A DNA stretch of 64,000 bases from Nicotiana tabacum (lineage: Eukaryota; Streptophyta; Magnoliopsida; Solanales; Solanaceae), in the NCBI RefSeq assembly GCF_000715075.1, contig NC_134101.1:30013322-30077321 (forward strand). Reading direction: 5' to 3'. The notes under the pieces are model-generated. The model was not told where the DNA came from. It made no database searches and saw only the letters and a program-made list of their open reading frames with translations. Shown here piece after piece: positions 47,131 through 58,909 of the stretch (position 1 is the first letter of the stretch; the number at the start of each line of letters is the position of its first letter). A program made the position numbers and the translations under genes.

Positions 47131-47928
47131 TGGCCTAAGGCGAAACCATATTGAGAGGCCCTTAAATTTATTCTATAAATTTTTTACACTAATAACCTAA
47201 TTTTCTTTCTAAATAACAAATTAATCATTTAAAACAAAAAATAATGAATTTAAGAAAAAAACTAGGAAGAAGAGCACAAAGAATAAAGTGGTGGATTATC
47301 GGATGTTGAGGTCGAGAACTCAAAGTAAAAATTTTGATTTGGCTATCATCACAATCAAAAAAAATAAATAAACATACATAACATAATAGCTTAAATTTTG
47401 AGCATTGATGTTATCAAAAATATTTACTCTCTCATTAATTAAACGATAATTGTAGTTCATTCTATTAATTTATAGCACTTATTAGTGAATATCTAAAATA
47501 CATTATAAATAACCTAATATAATTATGTTGAATTACATTAAAAGAAAATTGGTGTATGAATATTTTTGTGTTCATGCAGTTTCAGAGAAGATTGTAAAAG
47601 AAATTAATTATGTTGTCAATATATATAACTTAATTCCTACATAAAAAGGATAAAATTAAAATTGATGAGTGAAGCAAATATACTAATTAATGAATGAAAA
47701 AATTATCATAATTTATGAACTTATTGGTATAAAATAATCTCAATCAAATAATAAAAAAACATATATTGTAACAATTTTCTTTATAATAATTATTTATATA
47801 AAAATTATATAGTACATAATAGTAATAATAACAATAAAAGTTTAAAGTAAATTTGGGGCCTTCAAATTTGAATGGCTAGAAATATTGCCTGCCTCAAATT
47901 CTGGATAGTTAGGGGTTACTGATGTAAT
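47131..47928. other. AT-rich spacer, possibly a small DNA transposon remnant
   Basis: No gene is seen. The left edge has GGCCTAAGGCG and GAGAGGCCC and the right edge GGGGCCTTCAAATTTG, so GGCC-containing blocks bracket about 730 bp of AT-rich DNA. This is reminiscent of hAT-type ends, but terminal repeats do not align well. Confidence 0.25.
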
Positions 47929-49789
47929 AGTGGTGTCACGACCCAAATCTCACATGTCGTGATGACGCCTATCACAATACTAGGCAAACCGACAACCACA
48001 ATAAATCACTCATTCTTTAAGTTTGAAAACATAACAAAATAAATTTAAGAGTAAAATCTCATAAATACTAATACGAAAATACTGTGACTCAATACAATAT
48101 TCTCCCAAAATTCGAGTGTCACTGAGTACATGAGCATCTATACAATAACAAAATTTGATTACTGAAAGCTGACTAGGAAGGTAAAGCAGTATAATAAAAA
48201 TAGAAGATAAAGGAGGAGAATCAAGGTCTGCGAACGCCAAAGCAGCTACCTAGAGGATCTTCGAACTGATAAAGCCCCAAAATCAGCAACCACCCTACCC
48301 GGAAGTACCTGCATCTGCACACGAAGTGCAGAGTATAGTATGAGTACAACCAACTCAATAAGTAACAAGCCTAACCTTGGGCTGAAAGCAGTGACGATCT
48401 CAATAGGTACAAACCAAATATAGAAATAACAATACAGAAATGTAGACATACTTTCAAGTTCAACAGTTTAAGCTCAAAACAAAAGAAATATACAAAGTAT
48501 GACTGAAATGAGGGATGATACATCTCTATATCTACATGTCAATTGTGCATGCCAACTGTAATGCAAAAACAGTGATAAAATCATATGCATACTCTTAGAG
48601 TATCAATTCACTCAGTCCTCTCATTCATTCAATACTCACAGATACTCAGTCCTCACAGTTACTCAATCCTCCCAATTGCTCTTGGCACTCGCACTCGCAC
48701 TCAGAAGGTACCTGCACTCACTGCTGATAAGTCAGACTCCGGAGGGGAGGATCCTACCCAAGCGCTATAATAAGCCAATCATGGCATGAATCAATAAAGT
48801 CTGTTACGGCGTGCAGCCCGATCCCATAAATATCCTCACAATCAGGCCCTTGGCCTCACTCAGTCATCAATCTCTCTAGTCTCTCGGGCTCACAAGTATC
48901 ATAATAATCAATCCAAACAATGATGATATGATGTATCAATAAATGGAAACACAGACTGAGATACGATATGAAAATCATAATTATGACTGAGTACATAATT
49001 GCAAATTAAGCAAATAATTCAACAACAACAACACGACCTCTATAGGTCCCAACAGTACCAGCATATAGCCTAAGAATAACTTCTAACATAAATCATAGTT
49101 CAATTTCCTTAACACATGGGAAATACGTGGAAAATAACAAGTTATATGACTATATAGTTCCACAAAATCGACCGAGTCACAATTCCTACGGTGCACGCCC
49201 ACACGTCCGTCACTTAGCATGTGTATCACCTCAACACCAATTACATAACACGTAATTCAGGGATTCATATCCTCAGAACTAAGTTTAGAAGTGTTACTTA
49301 CCTCAAACTGTGCAAATCTCTACTCCAATAAGCCCTTGCCTCCGAATCGGCCTCTGAACGCCTCGAATCTAGCCACAAACAACTCGATACAATCAACACA
49401 AGCTATAGGAATCAATTCCACATGAAAAATGTTAAGTTCTTAATCAAAGTCAAAAAGTCAACTCAAAAGCCAACCCCGGGGCCCACGTCTCGGAGTCCGA
49501 CAAAAGTTATAAAATTCTATCACAACTCGACCTTCAAATCCCCAATTTAAAGCCTAGGAAGTTTCCACAATGTTTCCCAAATTTTCAACCTAAAAACACT
49601 AATTAAATGATGAAATCAATGATATATTCATGTAATTTAACCAAAGTCGAGTTAGAATCAATTACCCCAATCACCTCCTTGAAAATATCTCCAAGAATTG
49701 CCTCAATCCGAGCTCCCAAAATCAAATTGTGAAATATAACTCAAACCCTCATTTTTTATATTTACGAGTCTGCCCAAATGTCATTCTTA

Positions 49790-50140
49790 CGATTGCGGAA
49801 AATGCTTCATGATCGCAAAGCACAAAAACTAAGCTGCCAAGAATTAAATCTACGCGAATGCACACAGACCCACACAAACGTGAAGACCAAACATCCCTGA
49901 CCTACGCGATCACGGACAGCCCCACGCGATTGCATAGAATAACGCACGAAATCCCCAGCTCCTTCCTTTCCTCCAAGCGAGGGCGACTTAACCCGTGCGT
50001 TCCCAATGCACTAATGGACAAACCTTCGCGATCGCGTACCTTCCCACGCGACCGCATAGCACAGAATCCCAGCTGCCCAAAATAAGCCTACGCGATCGTG
50101 GACCTTCCCACGCGATCGCGTATAAGGAAACCAAACCTGC
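49790..50140 (-). repeat. CGC-N4-GCG array in the 3' LTR of E2
   Basis: Here the unit is CGCGATCGCG, a perfect palindrome, with variants CGCGACCGCA and CGCGAATGCA. The 5' LTR has the matching array at 57800-58080. Confidence 0.85.
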
Positions 50141-50193
50141 AGCATCAGCAATCTTCTAAGTCAAAATTCCAATCCGTTAATCATCCGAAGTCC

Positions 50194-50219
50194 ACCCCCT
50201 CCCCTCCCCCCCCTCCCCC
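50194..50219 (-). other. G-quadruplex-type tract
   Basis: On the minus strand four G runs (5, 8, 4 and 5 G) are separated by single A residues. This is an ideal G4 motif with 1-nt loops on the sense strand of the LTR. Confidence 0.75.
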
Positions 50220-50801
50220 GACTCAAATCCTATCAATCAACATCAAAAATACGGATCACACCCCAATTCAAGCCTAATAAATTCGATGCCGAAAACTAAT
50301 GAATTCCAACTTTTACATTCGATGCCGAAACCTACCAAATCAGTTCTGATTGATCTTAAATTTTGCATACAAGTCATAAATGACATAACATGCCTATTTC
50401 AATTTTCGGAACCAAAATCCGAGCATGGTAACTACGAAGTCAACTCTCGGTCAAACCTCTCAACTCTCCAAACTTCTAATTTTTTCAACTTTCACAATTT
50501 CAAGCCAAAATCACCTACGGGCCTCCAAATCACTATCCGGACACACTCCTAAGTCCAAAATCTCCATACTAAGCTATCAGAACCGTTAAAACTCCATTCC
50601 GAAGCCATTTACACATAATTTACCATCCGGTCAACTCTTTCAACTTAAGCTTCCAACCTTGGGACTAAGTGTCCCAATTCTTCCGAAACATCCCCGGAAC
50701 CGAACCAACTGCCCCGAAAAGTCACATAACAGCAATTGAGCATAGAATAAGCAATAAATAGGGGAACAAGACTATAATACTCAAAATAACTGGTTGGGTC
50801 G

Positions 50802-52200
50802 TTATATCATCCCCCTCTTAAACAAACGTTCGTGCTCGAACGGGTCTAGAATCATATCTGGAATCTCAAATAAGTGTGGATATCTGCTCTGCATCTCCCG
50901 CACGATCTCCCAAGTAGCCTCCTCGACTGGCTGACCTCTTCACTTTACCTTCACTGAAGTTATGTTCTTTGACCTCAACTTTCAAACCTGCCGATCCAAA
51001 ATGGCTACTAGCTCCACATCATAAGTCAAATCACCATCCAACTGAACTGTGCTGAAATCCAAAACATGAGACGGGTAGCTTACATACTTACGGAGCATAG
51101 AAACATGAAATATTGGATGAACACTCCACAGACTAGGTGGCAATGCAATCCTATAAGCCACCTCCACAATCCTCTCAAGCATCTAAAATGGGCCAATGTA
51201 CCGAGGGCTCAACTTGCCCTTCTTCCCAAACCTCATAACACCCTTCATGGGTGAAACTCTGAGTAGCACCTTCTCCCCCACCATGTAAGCAACATCACGA
51301 ACTTTCTGATCGGCGTAACTCTTCTGTCAAGACTATGTCGTGCGAAGCCGATCCTGAATTAACTCAACCTTATCCAATATATCCTGAACCAAGTCAGTAC
51401 CCAATAGCCTAGCCTCACCCAGCTCAAACCAACCCACAAGAGATCGACATCATCTCCCATAAAAAGCCTCATACGGAGCCATATGAATGCTTGATTGGTA
51501 GCTATTTTTGTAGGCAAACTCTGCAAGTGGCAGAACTGATACCAATAACCCCCAAAATCTAATGACACAAGCGCGTTGCATATCCTCCAATATCTGAATA
51601 GTGCGCTCGGACTGTCCGTCCGTCTGAGGGTGGAATGTTGTACTCAACTCAGCCCGTATGCCCAACCCCTACTGCACTGCTCTCCAAACCTGCCATGTAA
51701 ACTGCGTGCCCCAATCTAAAATGATAGACACCGGCACACCGTGAAGGTAAACAATCTCGCTGATGTAGATCTCAGCCAACCTCTCTGAGAATAAGTAGTC
51801 CCAACAAGAATGAAATGCACGGACTTGGTCAATCAATCCACAATCACCCAAATAGCATCAAACTTCCTCGAAGTCTTGGGAGCCCAACTACGAAGTCTAT
51901 GGTGATACGCTCCCATTTCCACTCCGGAATATCAAGCCTCTAAAGTAATCCGCCCGTCTTTGATGCTCGTACTTCACCTGCTGACAATTTAGACACCGAG
52001 CTACAAACCCCACTATGTTTTTCTTTATCCTCCTCCACCAATAGTGTTGCCTCAAGACCTTATACATCTTTGCGGCACCTAGATAAATGGAATACCGCGA
52101 ACTGTGGGCCTCCTCAAAAATCAACTCACGTATCCCATCTACATTGGGTACACAGATCCGACCCTGCATCCTCAACACCCTAATAGTAACCTCCTTGGTA
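50802..52200 (-). pseudogene. Integrase of E2
   Basis: The zinc-binding segment is at 52178-51897 (EEAHSSRYSIYLGAAKMYKV, QHYWW, VARCLNCQQVKYEHQ). The core follows in pieces with GVPVSIILDWGTQFT (about 51740) and TDGQSERTIQILEDM (51640-51590). The C-terminus at 51182-50982 has VHPIFHVSMLRKY and VAILDRQV. As in E1, the polyprotein stop codon TAA (50804-50802) lies in the LTR terminus. The PPT is 50807-50821. Confidence 0.87.
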
Positions 52201-53540
52201 TCATCGTGTTAAACCGTGTCCTTAAGGACAAGCAAATGGGGATCATCATACTTGCTAGAATCCGACTGGGCTCCGAAACATCTAATCTCATGAACTGATT
52301 GGCCAAGGCTTGAACATCTGATGCAAGTGGTCTCTCGCCAATAGGAATAAATGCAAGGCTACCCGCACTCACCGCCTTTCTACTCAAGGCATCAGCCACC
52401 ACATTAGCCTTCCCAGGATGATACAAAATGGTAATATCATAGTCCTTTAGCAACTCCAACCATCTTCGCTGCCTCAAATTTAGATCATTTTGTTTGAACA
52501 AGTGATGGAGACTCCGATTATCTATAAATACCTCACAAGATACACCGTAGAGGTAATTCCCCCAAATCTTCACTGCATGAATAATTGCTGGCAACTCCAA
52601 ATCATGGACAGTGTAGTTCTTCTCATGGGGCTTCAACTGGTGCAAAGCATAAGCAGTCACTCTACCCTTTTGCATCAAGACACACCCAATACCAATCCGA
52701 GAAGCATCACAATAAACTGTATAAGGGCCTGACACTAAAGGCAAAACTTGAACTGGAGCTGTGGTCAATGTAGTCTTGAGCTTCTGAAAGCTCTCTTTAT
52801 ACTCATCCAACCACCTGAATGGAGCACCCTTCTGGTTCAATTTGGTCAAAGGTGCTGCAATGGACGAGAAACCCTCTACAAAGCTACGATAATAACCGGC
52901 CAACCCGAGAAAACTCCGAATCTCCATAGCTGAAGACGGTCTGGGCCAACTCTGAACCACCTTTATCTTCTTTGGATCCACATTAATCCCCTCACTTGAA
53001 ACTACGTGCCCCATGAACGCCATCGAACTTAGCCAAAACTCACACTTGGAAAACTTGGCATAAAGCTTCTCATCCCTCAACCTCTGGAGTACAATCCTCA
53101 AATGCTGGGCATGCTCCTCCTAGCTACGGGAGTACACCAGGATATCATCAATAAATACTATGACAAACAAATCAAGATATGGCTGAAACACACTGTTCAT
53201 CAGATGCATAAATCCTGTTGGGGCATTGGTCAACCCAAAAGTCATCACAAGAAACTCATAGTAATCATAGTGGGTCCTGAATGTTGTCTTCGGAATATCT
53301 CTGTCCCGGATCTCTAATTGGTAATACCCAGCCCTCAAATCAATCTTAGAAATATCCTTTCTCCCTGAAGCTGGTCAAATAAATCATCAATGCACGGCAA
53401 AGGATACTTGTTATTGATTGTAACTTTGTTCAACTACCTGTAGTCGATGCACATCTGCATAGTACCATCCTTCCTTTTCACAAACAGAACCGGTGCACCC
53501 CAAGGCGACACACTAGGCCGAATAATCCCTTATCAAGAAG
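52201..53540 (-). pseudogene. Reverse transcriptase and RNase H of E2
   Basis: [11 protein letters not shown] is intact in frame 53338-53120 but followed by a TAG where E1 has CAG (Gln). Downstream frame 53101-52172 covers the RT thumb and RNase H ([83 protein letters not shown]). Motif A is readable upstream as [12 protein letters not shown] across a frameshift. The catalytic residues survive, but stops and shifts break the protein. Confidence 0.9.
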
Positions 53541-54235
53541 TTCCTGATGTTTCTCTTTCAATTCATTCAACTCTGTTGGTTCCATATGATACAGAGGAAT
53601 AGAAATGGGCTCAGTGACGGCACCAAGTCAATACCAAAATCAATATCCCTGTCGGATGGCATACTTGGCAGGTCTGCAGGAAACACATCCGGAAAATCTC
53701 GCACCACCATAACAGAATCAATAGTAGGAGTATCAGCACCAACATCCCTCACAAAGGCGAAGTATGACAAACACCCCTTCCCAACCATCTGTTGGGCCTT
53801 CAAATATGAAATTACTCTGCTGGGAACATAATCTAGAGAACCTCTCCACTCGATCTTCGGCAACCCCAGCATCACCAATGTCATGGTCTTAGCGTGACAA
53901 TCCAGAATAGCATGACATGGAGACAACCAGTCCATACCCAAAATCACATCGAAATCAACCATAGTAAGTAATAAGAGATCAATTCTAGTCTTCCATCCTC
54001 CAATGGTCACCACACACGACCGATGCACACGGTCCCCAACAAAAGTATCACCCACTGGCATTAATACATGAACAGGTGAAACTAAAGACTCATGAGGCAT
54101 AAAAATAACAAGTAAAATAGGATGATGCATAGGAATAAGTAGAACCAGGGTTAAATAATATGGAAGCATCTCTGTGGCACACTGAAACAATACATGTGAT
54201 CATTGCATCTGAAGCAACGGCCTCTGGCCTGGCAG
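53541..54235 (-). pseudogene. Protease and linker of E2
   Basis: The active-site segment reads LFNPGST at 54158-54141 (Asp to Asn), the same replacement as in D. Frame 54190-53567 continues with HRSCVVTIGGWKTRIDLLLL, VILGMDWLSPCHAILDCHAK and VVRDFPDVFPADLPSMPSDRD. A frameshift separates the active site from the rest. Confidence 0.87.
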
Positions 54236-55719
54236 GAATAGCATAGAATCGAGCCTAACTGCCACCTAATCGGCCTCCCCCTCTAAGGCGACCTCTAGCT
54301 TCTTGAGCCCCACCCTGAGCTAGCTGGATGGGTGTTGAAGCAGCTAGTGCGGAAGTGACCGCCCGAACCCTCTGCTGCACTAAACCTCCAAAGCGACGGG
54401 GACACTGTCTCCACACATGCCCAAACTCCCCGCACTCGAAGCAACTCCCCGCTGGTGGGGGGACTGAATCGGACCCCAAGAACCAGAATAACTGCTAGAA
54501 AGGCCTGGCACAGAAGAACCCTGAACCGATAGAGCACGACATGAACTCTGAGCTGGAAGAGCACTGAGAGATGACTGACCCGGACAATCACTGTATGAAC
54601 CATGGCTAGCTGATGTACCATGATGAACCTAACGAGCCATCTGAGCGGGCCTATAAGGACGACCCCTGTTGTAGTAGGACTACCCCCCAGAAGGGACACC
54701 ACTGAAACCACCCGAACCACGAGGCCTCTTGGCCTCCCTCTCCTCAAGCTCCTTACTACGAACCAACTCTAGCCGCCGAGCAATATCAACTTCCTCGTCG
54801 AACCTAGCACCTGATGTATTCACCCGAGTTATAATAAAATGCAACTGATAGCTAAGGCCATCAATAAATATCCTAATCCTCTCCCTCTCTGTAGGAACCA
54901 ACCAAACTGTGTGACTATCCAACTCTGAAAATCGCATCCCGTACTAGGTCACAGATATGCCCTCCTAGCCTAGCTGGTCAAATTGCCTACGCAACACCTC
55001 CCTACGGGTCGTTGGCACAAACTTCTCCAAGAAGAGAATGGAGAACTCGTGCCATTAAAGTGGTGCAGCACTGGCTGGCTTGCTCCCCTCATAGGTCTCC
55101 CATCATCTGAAGGTTGCCCCCGTCAGCTGAAAAGTAGTAAATGAGACCCCACTAAAATACCCGTCGTACGAAGAATCCGTTGGCACCTATCTAAGAAGTC
55201 CTAAGCATCCTCTGACTAAGCCCCACTAAATGATGAAGGCTTGAGCCTCCCAAACCTCTCTGGTCTCTTCTGCTCCTCATCACTCATAATAGGACCCACC
55301 TGGGGCTGAGCAACTGCAACCAGCTGGGCTGGTAGTACCCCTGGTGCTTGAAGTCCCTACACCACCTGCTCTGGAGTACGGGCGACGGGAGTATGAGTGC
55401 CTCTCCCTACCTAAGAAGTGGCTGGTGTGGCCTGGGCTGAAACCGCCTAAGCAAGGCTAGAGAAAACAGTCAATATCTAGGCCACAGCCTCCTGAAGGCC
55501 TGGAACCACAATGGGCACAGCTGGTGCCCGAACTGGTCCCACCGGCTCAACTACATCTGGAATTTGCTCCTAAACTGGACCAACTGGTGGATCTCCAGGT
55601 GCTGCCCTAGCTGCTGTACGAGCTATACCTCGGCCTCAACCGCGGCCCCGGCCTCTCTTGACCCTAGCTGGTGGTACTGATGGTCGTCCGCCCGATCCGG
55701 TAGCACGTGTCCTTACCAT
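54236..55719 (-). pseudogene. gag of E2 (broken)
   Basis: ATG at 55719 (MVRTRATGSGG) follows an acceptor-like tract. The gag domain is readable at 54937-54680 (MRFSELDSHTVWLVPTERER, FDEEVDIARRLE, REAKRPRGSGGFSGVP). A complete CCHC knuckle CFECGEFGHVWRQC lies near 54443-54402. Many TAG stops interrupt the N-terminal half. Confidence 0.87.
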
Positions 55720-55744
55720 CTATAAGAGAATAGAATAACAAAAG
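55720..55744 (-). promoter_or_regulatory. Candidate 3' splice acceptor touching the gag ATG (E2)
   Basis: Minus strand ATTCTATTCTCTTATAG immediately precedes the gag ATG. It is related to the E1 site, with TAG in place of CAG. Confidence 0.45.
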
Positions 55745-55904
55745 TTTAATTACCGGAATCAATAAATTAGAACGAAAATAATACAAGAAAGTAAAGTTTT
55801 CCTAAGGGTTCGACAGCCTCTCGAATATAAGTATAGACGTCTCCGTACCGATCTGTAAAACTCTACTAAACCTGCTCATGACTCGTGAGACCTATGTAAC
55901 CTAG

Positions 55905-55916
55905 GCTCTGATACCA
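55905..55916 (-). other. Primer-binding site of E2
   Basis: Canonical TGGTATCAGAGC on the minus strand, 3 nt from the 5' LTR. Confidence 0.93.
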
Positions 55917-55919
55917 ACT

Positions 55920-58789
55920 TATCACGACCCAAATATTACATGTTGTGATGGTGCTTATCGTAATACTAGGCAAGCCGACAATCGTAATAAACCACTCATT
56001 CTTTAAGTTTGAAAACATAACAAAATAAGTTTAAGCGTAAAATCTCATAAATACCGATACGAAAATACTGTAACTCAATACAATATTCCCCAAAAATTTG
56101 GGTGGCACTGATACATGATCATTTATACAATAACATATCTGATTACTGAAAATTGTCTAGGAAGGTAGAGCTCTATAAATATAAATAGAAGATAAAGGAG
56201 GAGAGTCAAGGTCTGCAGGAGCCAAATCAGCGAACTCAAGAATCTTCGAACTGATAATAACCCAAAATCAGCAACCACCGTACCCAAAAGTACCCGAATC
56301 TGCACACAAAGTGCAAAGTGTAGTATGAGAACAACTAACTCAATAAGTAACAAGCCTAATCTTGGGTTGAAAATAGTGACGAGCTCAACAGTTACAGTCC
56401 AAATATAGAAATAATAGTACAGAAATGTAGGCATGCTATCAAGGTCAAGAGTTTAAGCTCAAAAATAATTAAATACGCCAAGTGTGACTGAAATGAGGGA
56501 TGATACATCTCTATATCTACATGTCAATTATGCATGCCAACTGCAATGCAAAAATAGTGGTAAAATCATATGCATACTCTCAGAGTATCAATTCACTCAA
56601 TCCTACCATTCATTCAATCCTCACAGATACTCAGTCCTCACAGTCACTCAATCCTCCCAATTGCTCGACACTCGCACTCAGTAGGTACCTGCGTTCACTG
56701 AGGGTGTGTCAGACGCCGGAGGACGGATCCTACCCAAGCACTATAATAGGCCAATCATGGCATAAATCAATAAAGTATGTTGCGATGTGCAACCCGATCC
56801 CATAAATATCCTCACAATCAGGACATCGGTCTCATTAAGTCATCAATCTTTCCAGTCTCTCGAGCTCACAAATATCATGATAATCAACCCAAACAATGAT
56901 GATATGATGTATCAATAAATGGCAACAGAGACTGAGATTATGATATACAAATGATAGTTGTGACTGAGTACATAATTGTAAATTAAGCAAATAATTCAAC
57001 AACAAAACGACCTGTGTGGGTCCCAAAAGTACCAGCATATAGCCTAAGAATAACTTCTAACATAAATCATAGTTCAATTTCCTTAACACATGGGAAATAC
57101 ATGGAAAATAACAAGTTATATGACTACACAGTTCCACGGAATCGACCGAGTCACAATTCCTATGGTGCACGCTCACACATCCGTCACCTAGCATGTACGT
57201 CACCTCAACACCAATCACATAACACGTAATTCAGGGATTCATACCCTCAGAACTAAGTTTAGAAGTGTTACTTACCTGAAACCGTGCAAATCTCTACTAC
57301 AATAAGCCCTTGCCTCCAAACCGCCCTCCGAACGCCTCGAATCTAGGCACAAACAACTCTATACAACCAACACAAGCTATAGGAATTAATTCCACATGAA
57401 AAATGCTAAGTTCTTAATCAAAGTCAAACAGTCAACTCAAAAGTCAACCCTGGGGCCCATGTCTCAGAATCCGATAAAAGTTATAAAATCCGAATACTCA
57501 TTCAACCACGAGTCCAACCATACCAAATTTACTTAAATCTGATCACAACTCGACCTTCAAACCACCAAATTAAAGCCTAGGAAGTTTCTACAATGTTTCC
57601 CAAATTTTCAACCCAAAAATACTAATTAAATGACTAAATCAATGATATATTCATGTAATTTAACCAAACCCGAGTTAGAATCACTTACCCCAATCACTCC
57701 CTTAAAAATCTCTCCAAGAATCGCCTCAATCCGAGCTCCCAAAATCAAATTGTGAAATATAACTCAAACCCACATAAAACTAAGCTGCTAAGAATTAACT
57801 CTATGCGAACGCACATAGACCCACGCGAACGCGAAGACCAAACATCCCTGACCTACGCGATCGTGGACAGCCCCACGCGATCGCATAGAACAACGCATGA
57901 AATCCCCGGCTCCTTCCTTTCCTCTACGCGAAGCGACTTAACCCATGTGTTCGTGATGCACTGACGGCCAAAGCTTCGCGATCGTGGACCTTCCCACGCG
58001 ACCGCATAGCACAGAATCCCAGCTGCCCAAAATAAGCCTACGTGATCACGGACCTTCCCGCGCAATCGTGTATAAGGAAACCAGACCTCCAACATCACCA
58101 ATCTTCTAAGTCCAAATTCCAACCCGTTAACCATCCGAAATCCACTTGAGGCCCCTCGGGACCTCAACCAAACATATCAACAAGTCCTAAAACATCATAC
58201 GAACTTAGCCGAGACCTCAAATCACATCAAACAACATCAAAAATACGAATCGCACCCCAATTCAAGCCTAATGAAATCTAATGAATTCCAACTTTTACAT
58301 TCGATGCCGAAACCTACCAAATCAATTGCGATTGACCTCAAATTTTGCACACAAGTCATAAATGATATAATGGACCTATTTCAATTTTCGGAACCAAAAT
58401 CCGATCCCGTTAACCACAAAGTCAACTCTTGGTCAAACCTCTCAACTCTCCAAACTTCTAATTTTTCCAACTTTCGCTATTTCAAGTCAAAATCACCTAC
58501 GAACCTCCAAATCACTATCCGGACACACTCCTAAGTCCAAAATCACCATACGGAACTATTGGAACCGTCAAAACTCCACTCCGGAGCCATTGACACATAA
58601 GTCAACATATGATCAACTCTTTCAACTTAAACTTCCAACCTTGGGACTAAGTGTCTCAATTCCTTCTGAAACATCCCCGGATCCGAACCAACTGCCCCGA
58701 CAAGTCACATAACAATAATTGAGCATAGAATAAGCAGTAAATGGGGGAACGGAACTATAATACTCAAAATGACCGATCTGGTCATTACC
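55920..58789 (-). repeat. 5' LTR of E2
   Basis: Minus-strand ends GGTAATGACCAGATCGGTCA (58789) and GGGTCGTGATA (55920). It keeps donor GGGGTAAGT (57691-57683), acceptor TGCCTAG (to 57343), a 67-nt exon and donor CAGGTAAGT (57278-57270). A deletion of about 70 bp near 57772, relative to the 3' LTR, removes the TATA-like box and the first array units. Confidence 0.93.
57270..57691 (-). promoter_or_regulatory. Candidate LTR intron and mini-exon of E2
   Basis: Putative intron 57688-57343 (346 nt, GTAAGT to CCTAG), exon 57342-57276 (67 nt), then CAG/GTAAGT, a perfect match to the U1 snRNA consensus. Confidence 0.5.
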
Positions 58790-58836
58790 AGTGGAGAGAT
58801 TGTATATATAGAGATAGATAGATTGTATGCGGTGAT

Positions 58837-58909
58837 GAGTCAATAAAGAAATTTCTTCACCAAAAACTTTTCGATGCATCTGGTTCCGTAATATGTACTG
58901 GAACTTAAG
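58837..58909 (+). pseudogene. Remnant of a Pin2 (type II proteinase inhibitor) gene, 3' end
   Basis: The reading KLFDASGSVICTGT followed by TAA closely matches the C-terminus of the intact gene at 60652-61040 (KLFRSNGSVKCTGT, stop). At DNA level the match is clear over about 50 bp, and a weaker one continues upstream to about 58837. The rest of the gene is missing; E2 ends only 45 bp upstream. It is best explained as a tandem duplicate of the inhibitor gene largely lost before or during E2 insertion. Confidence 0.65.

Larger units (their letters stand above)
47934..50806 (-). repeat. 3' LTR of E2
   Basis: Minus-strand ends are TATAACGACC (50806) and GGGTCGTGACA (47934). CGC array 49790-50140; TATAAAAAAT at 49762-49752; first donor decayed; acceptor GGCTAG at 49369-49374; 67-nt exon 49368-49302; donor GAGGTAAGT at 49304-49296. 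It contains a C-rich tract (50194-50219) absent from the 5' LTR. Confidence 0.93.
47934..58789 (-). mobile_element. Ty3/Gypsy chromovirus element E2, complete structure, inactive
   Basis: About 10.9 kb on the minus strand: 5' LTR 55920-58789, PBS, gag, PR, RT, RNase H, IN, PPT, 3' LTR 47934-50806. Target duplication AGTGG (47929-47933 and 58790-58794) is perfect, although the right terminus has decayed to ATTACC. It is related to E1 in coding sequence, but its LTR array uses CGCGATCGCG units. Stops and frameshifts occur in every gene. Confidence 0.95.

Noticed and set aside
47131..47928. hAT transposon with matched terminal repeats
   Set aside because: GGCC-type blocks at both sides are present, but I could not align convincing terminal inverted repeats or an 8-bp target duplication.
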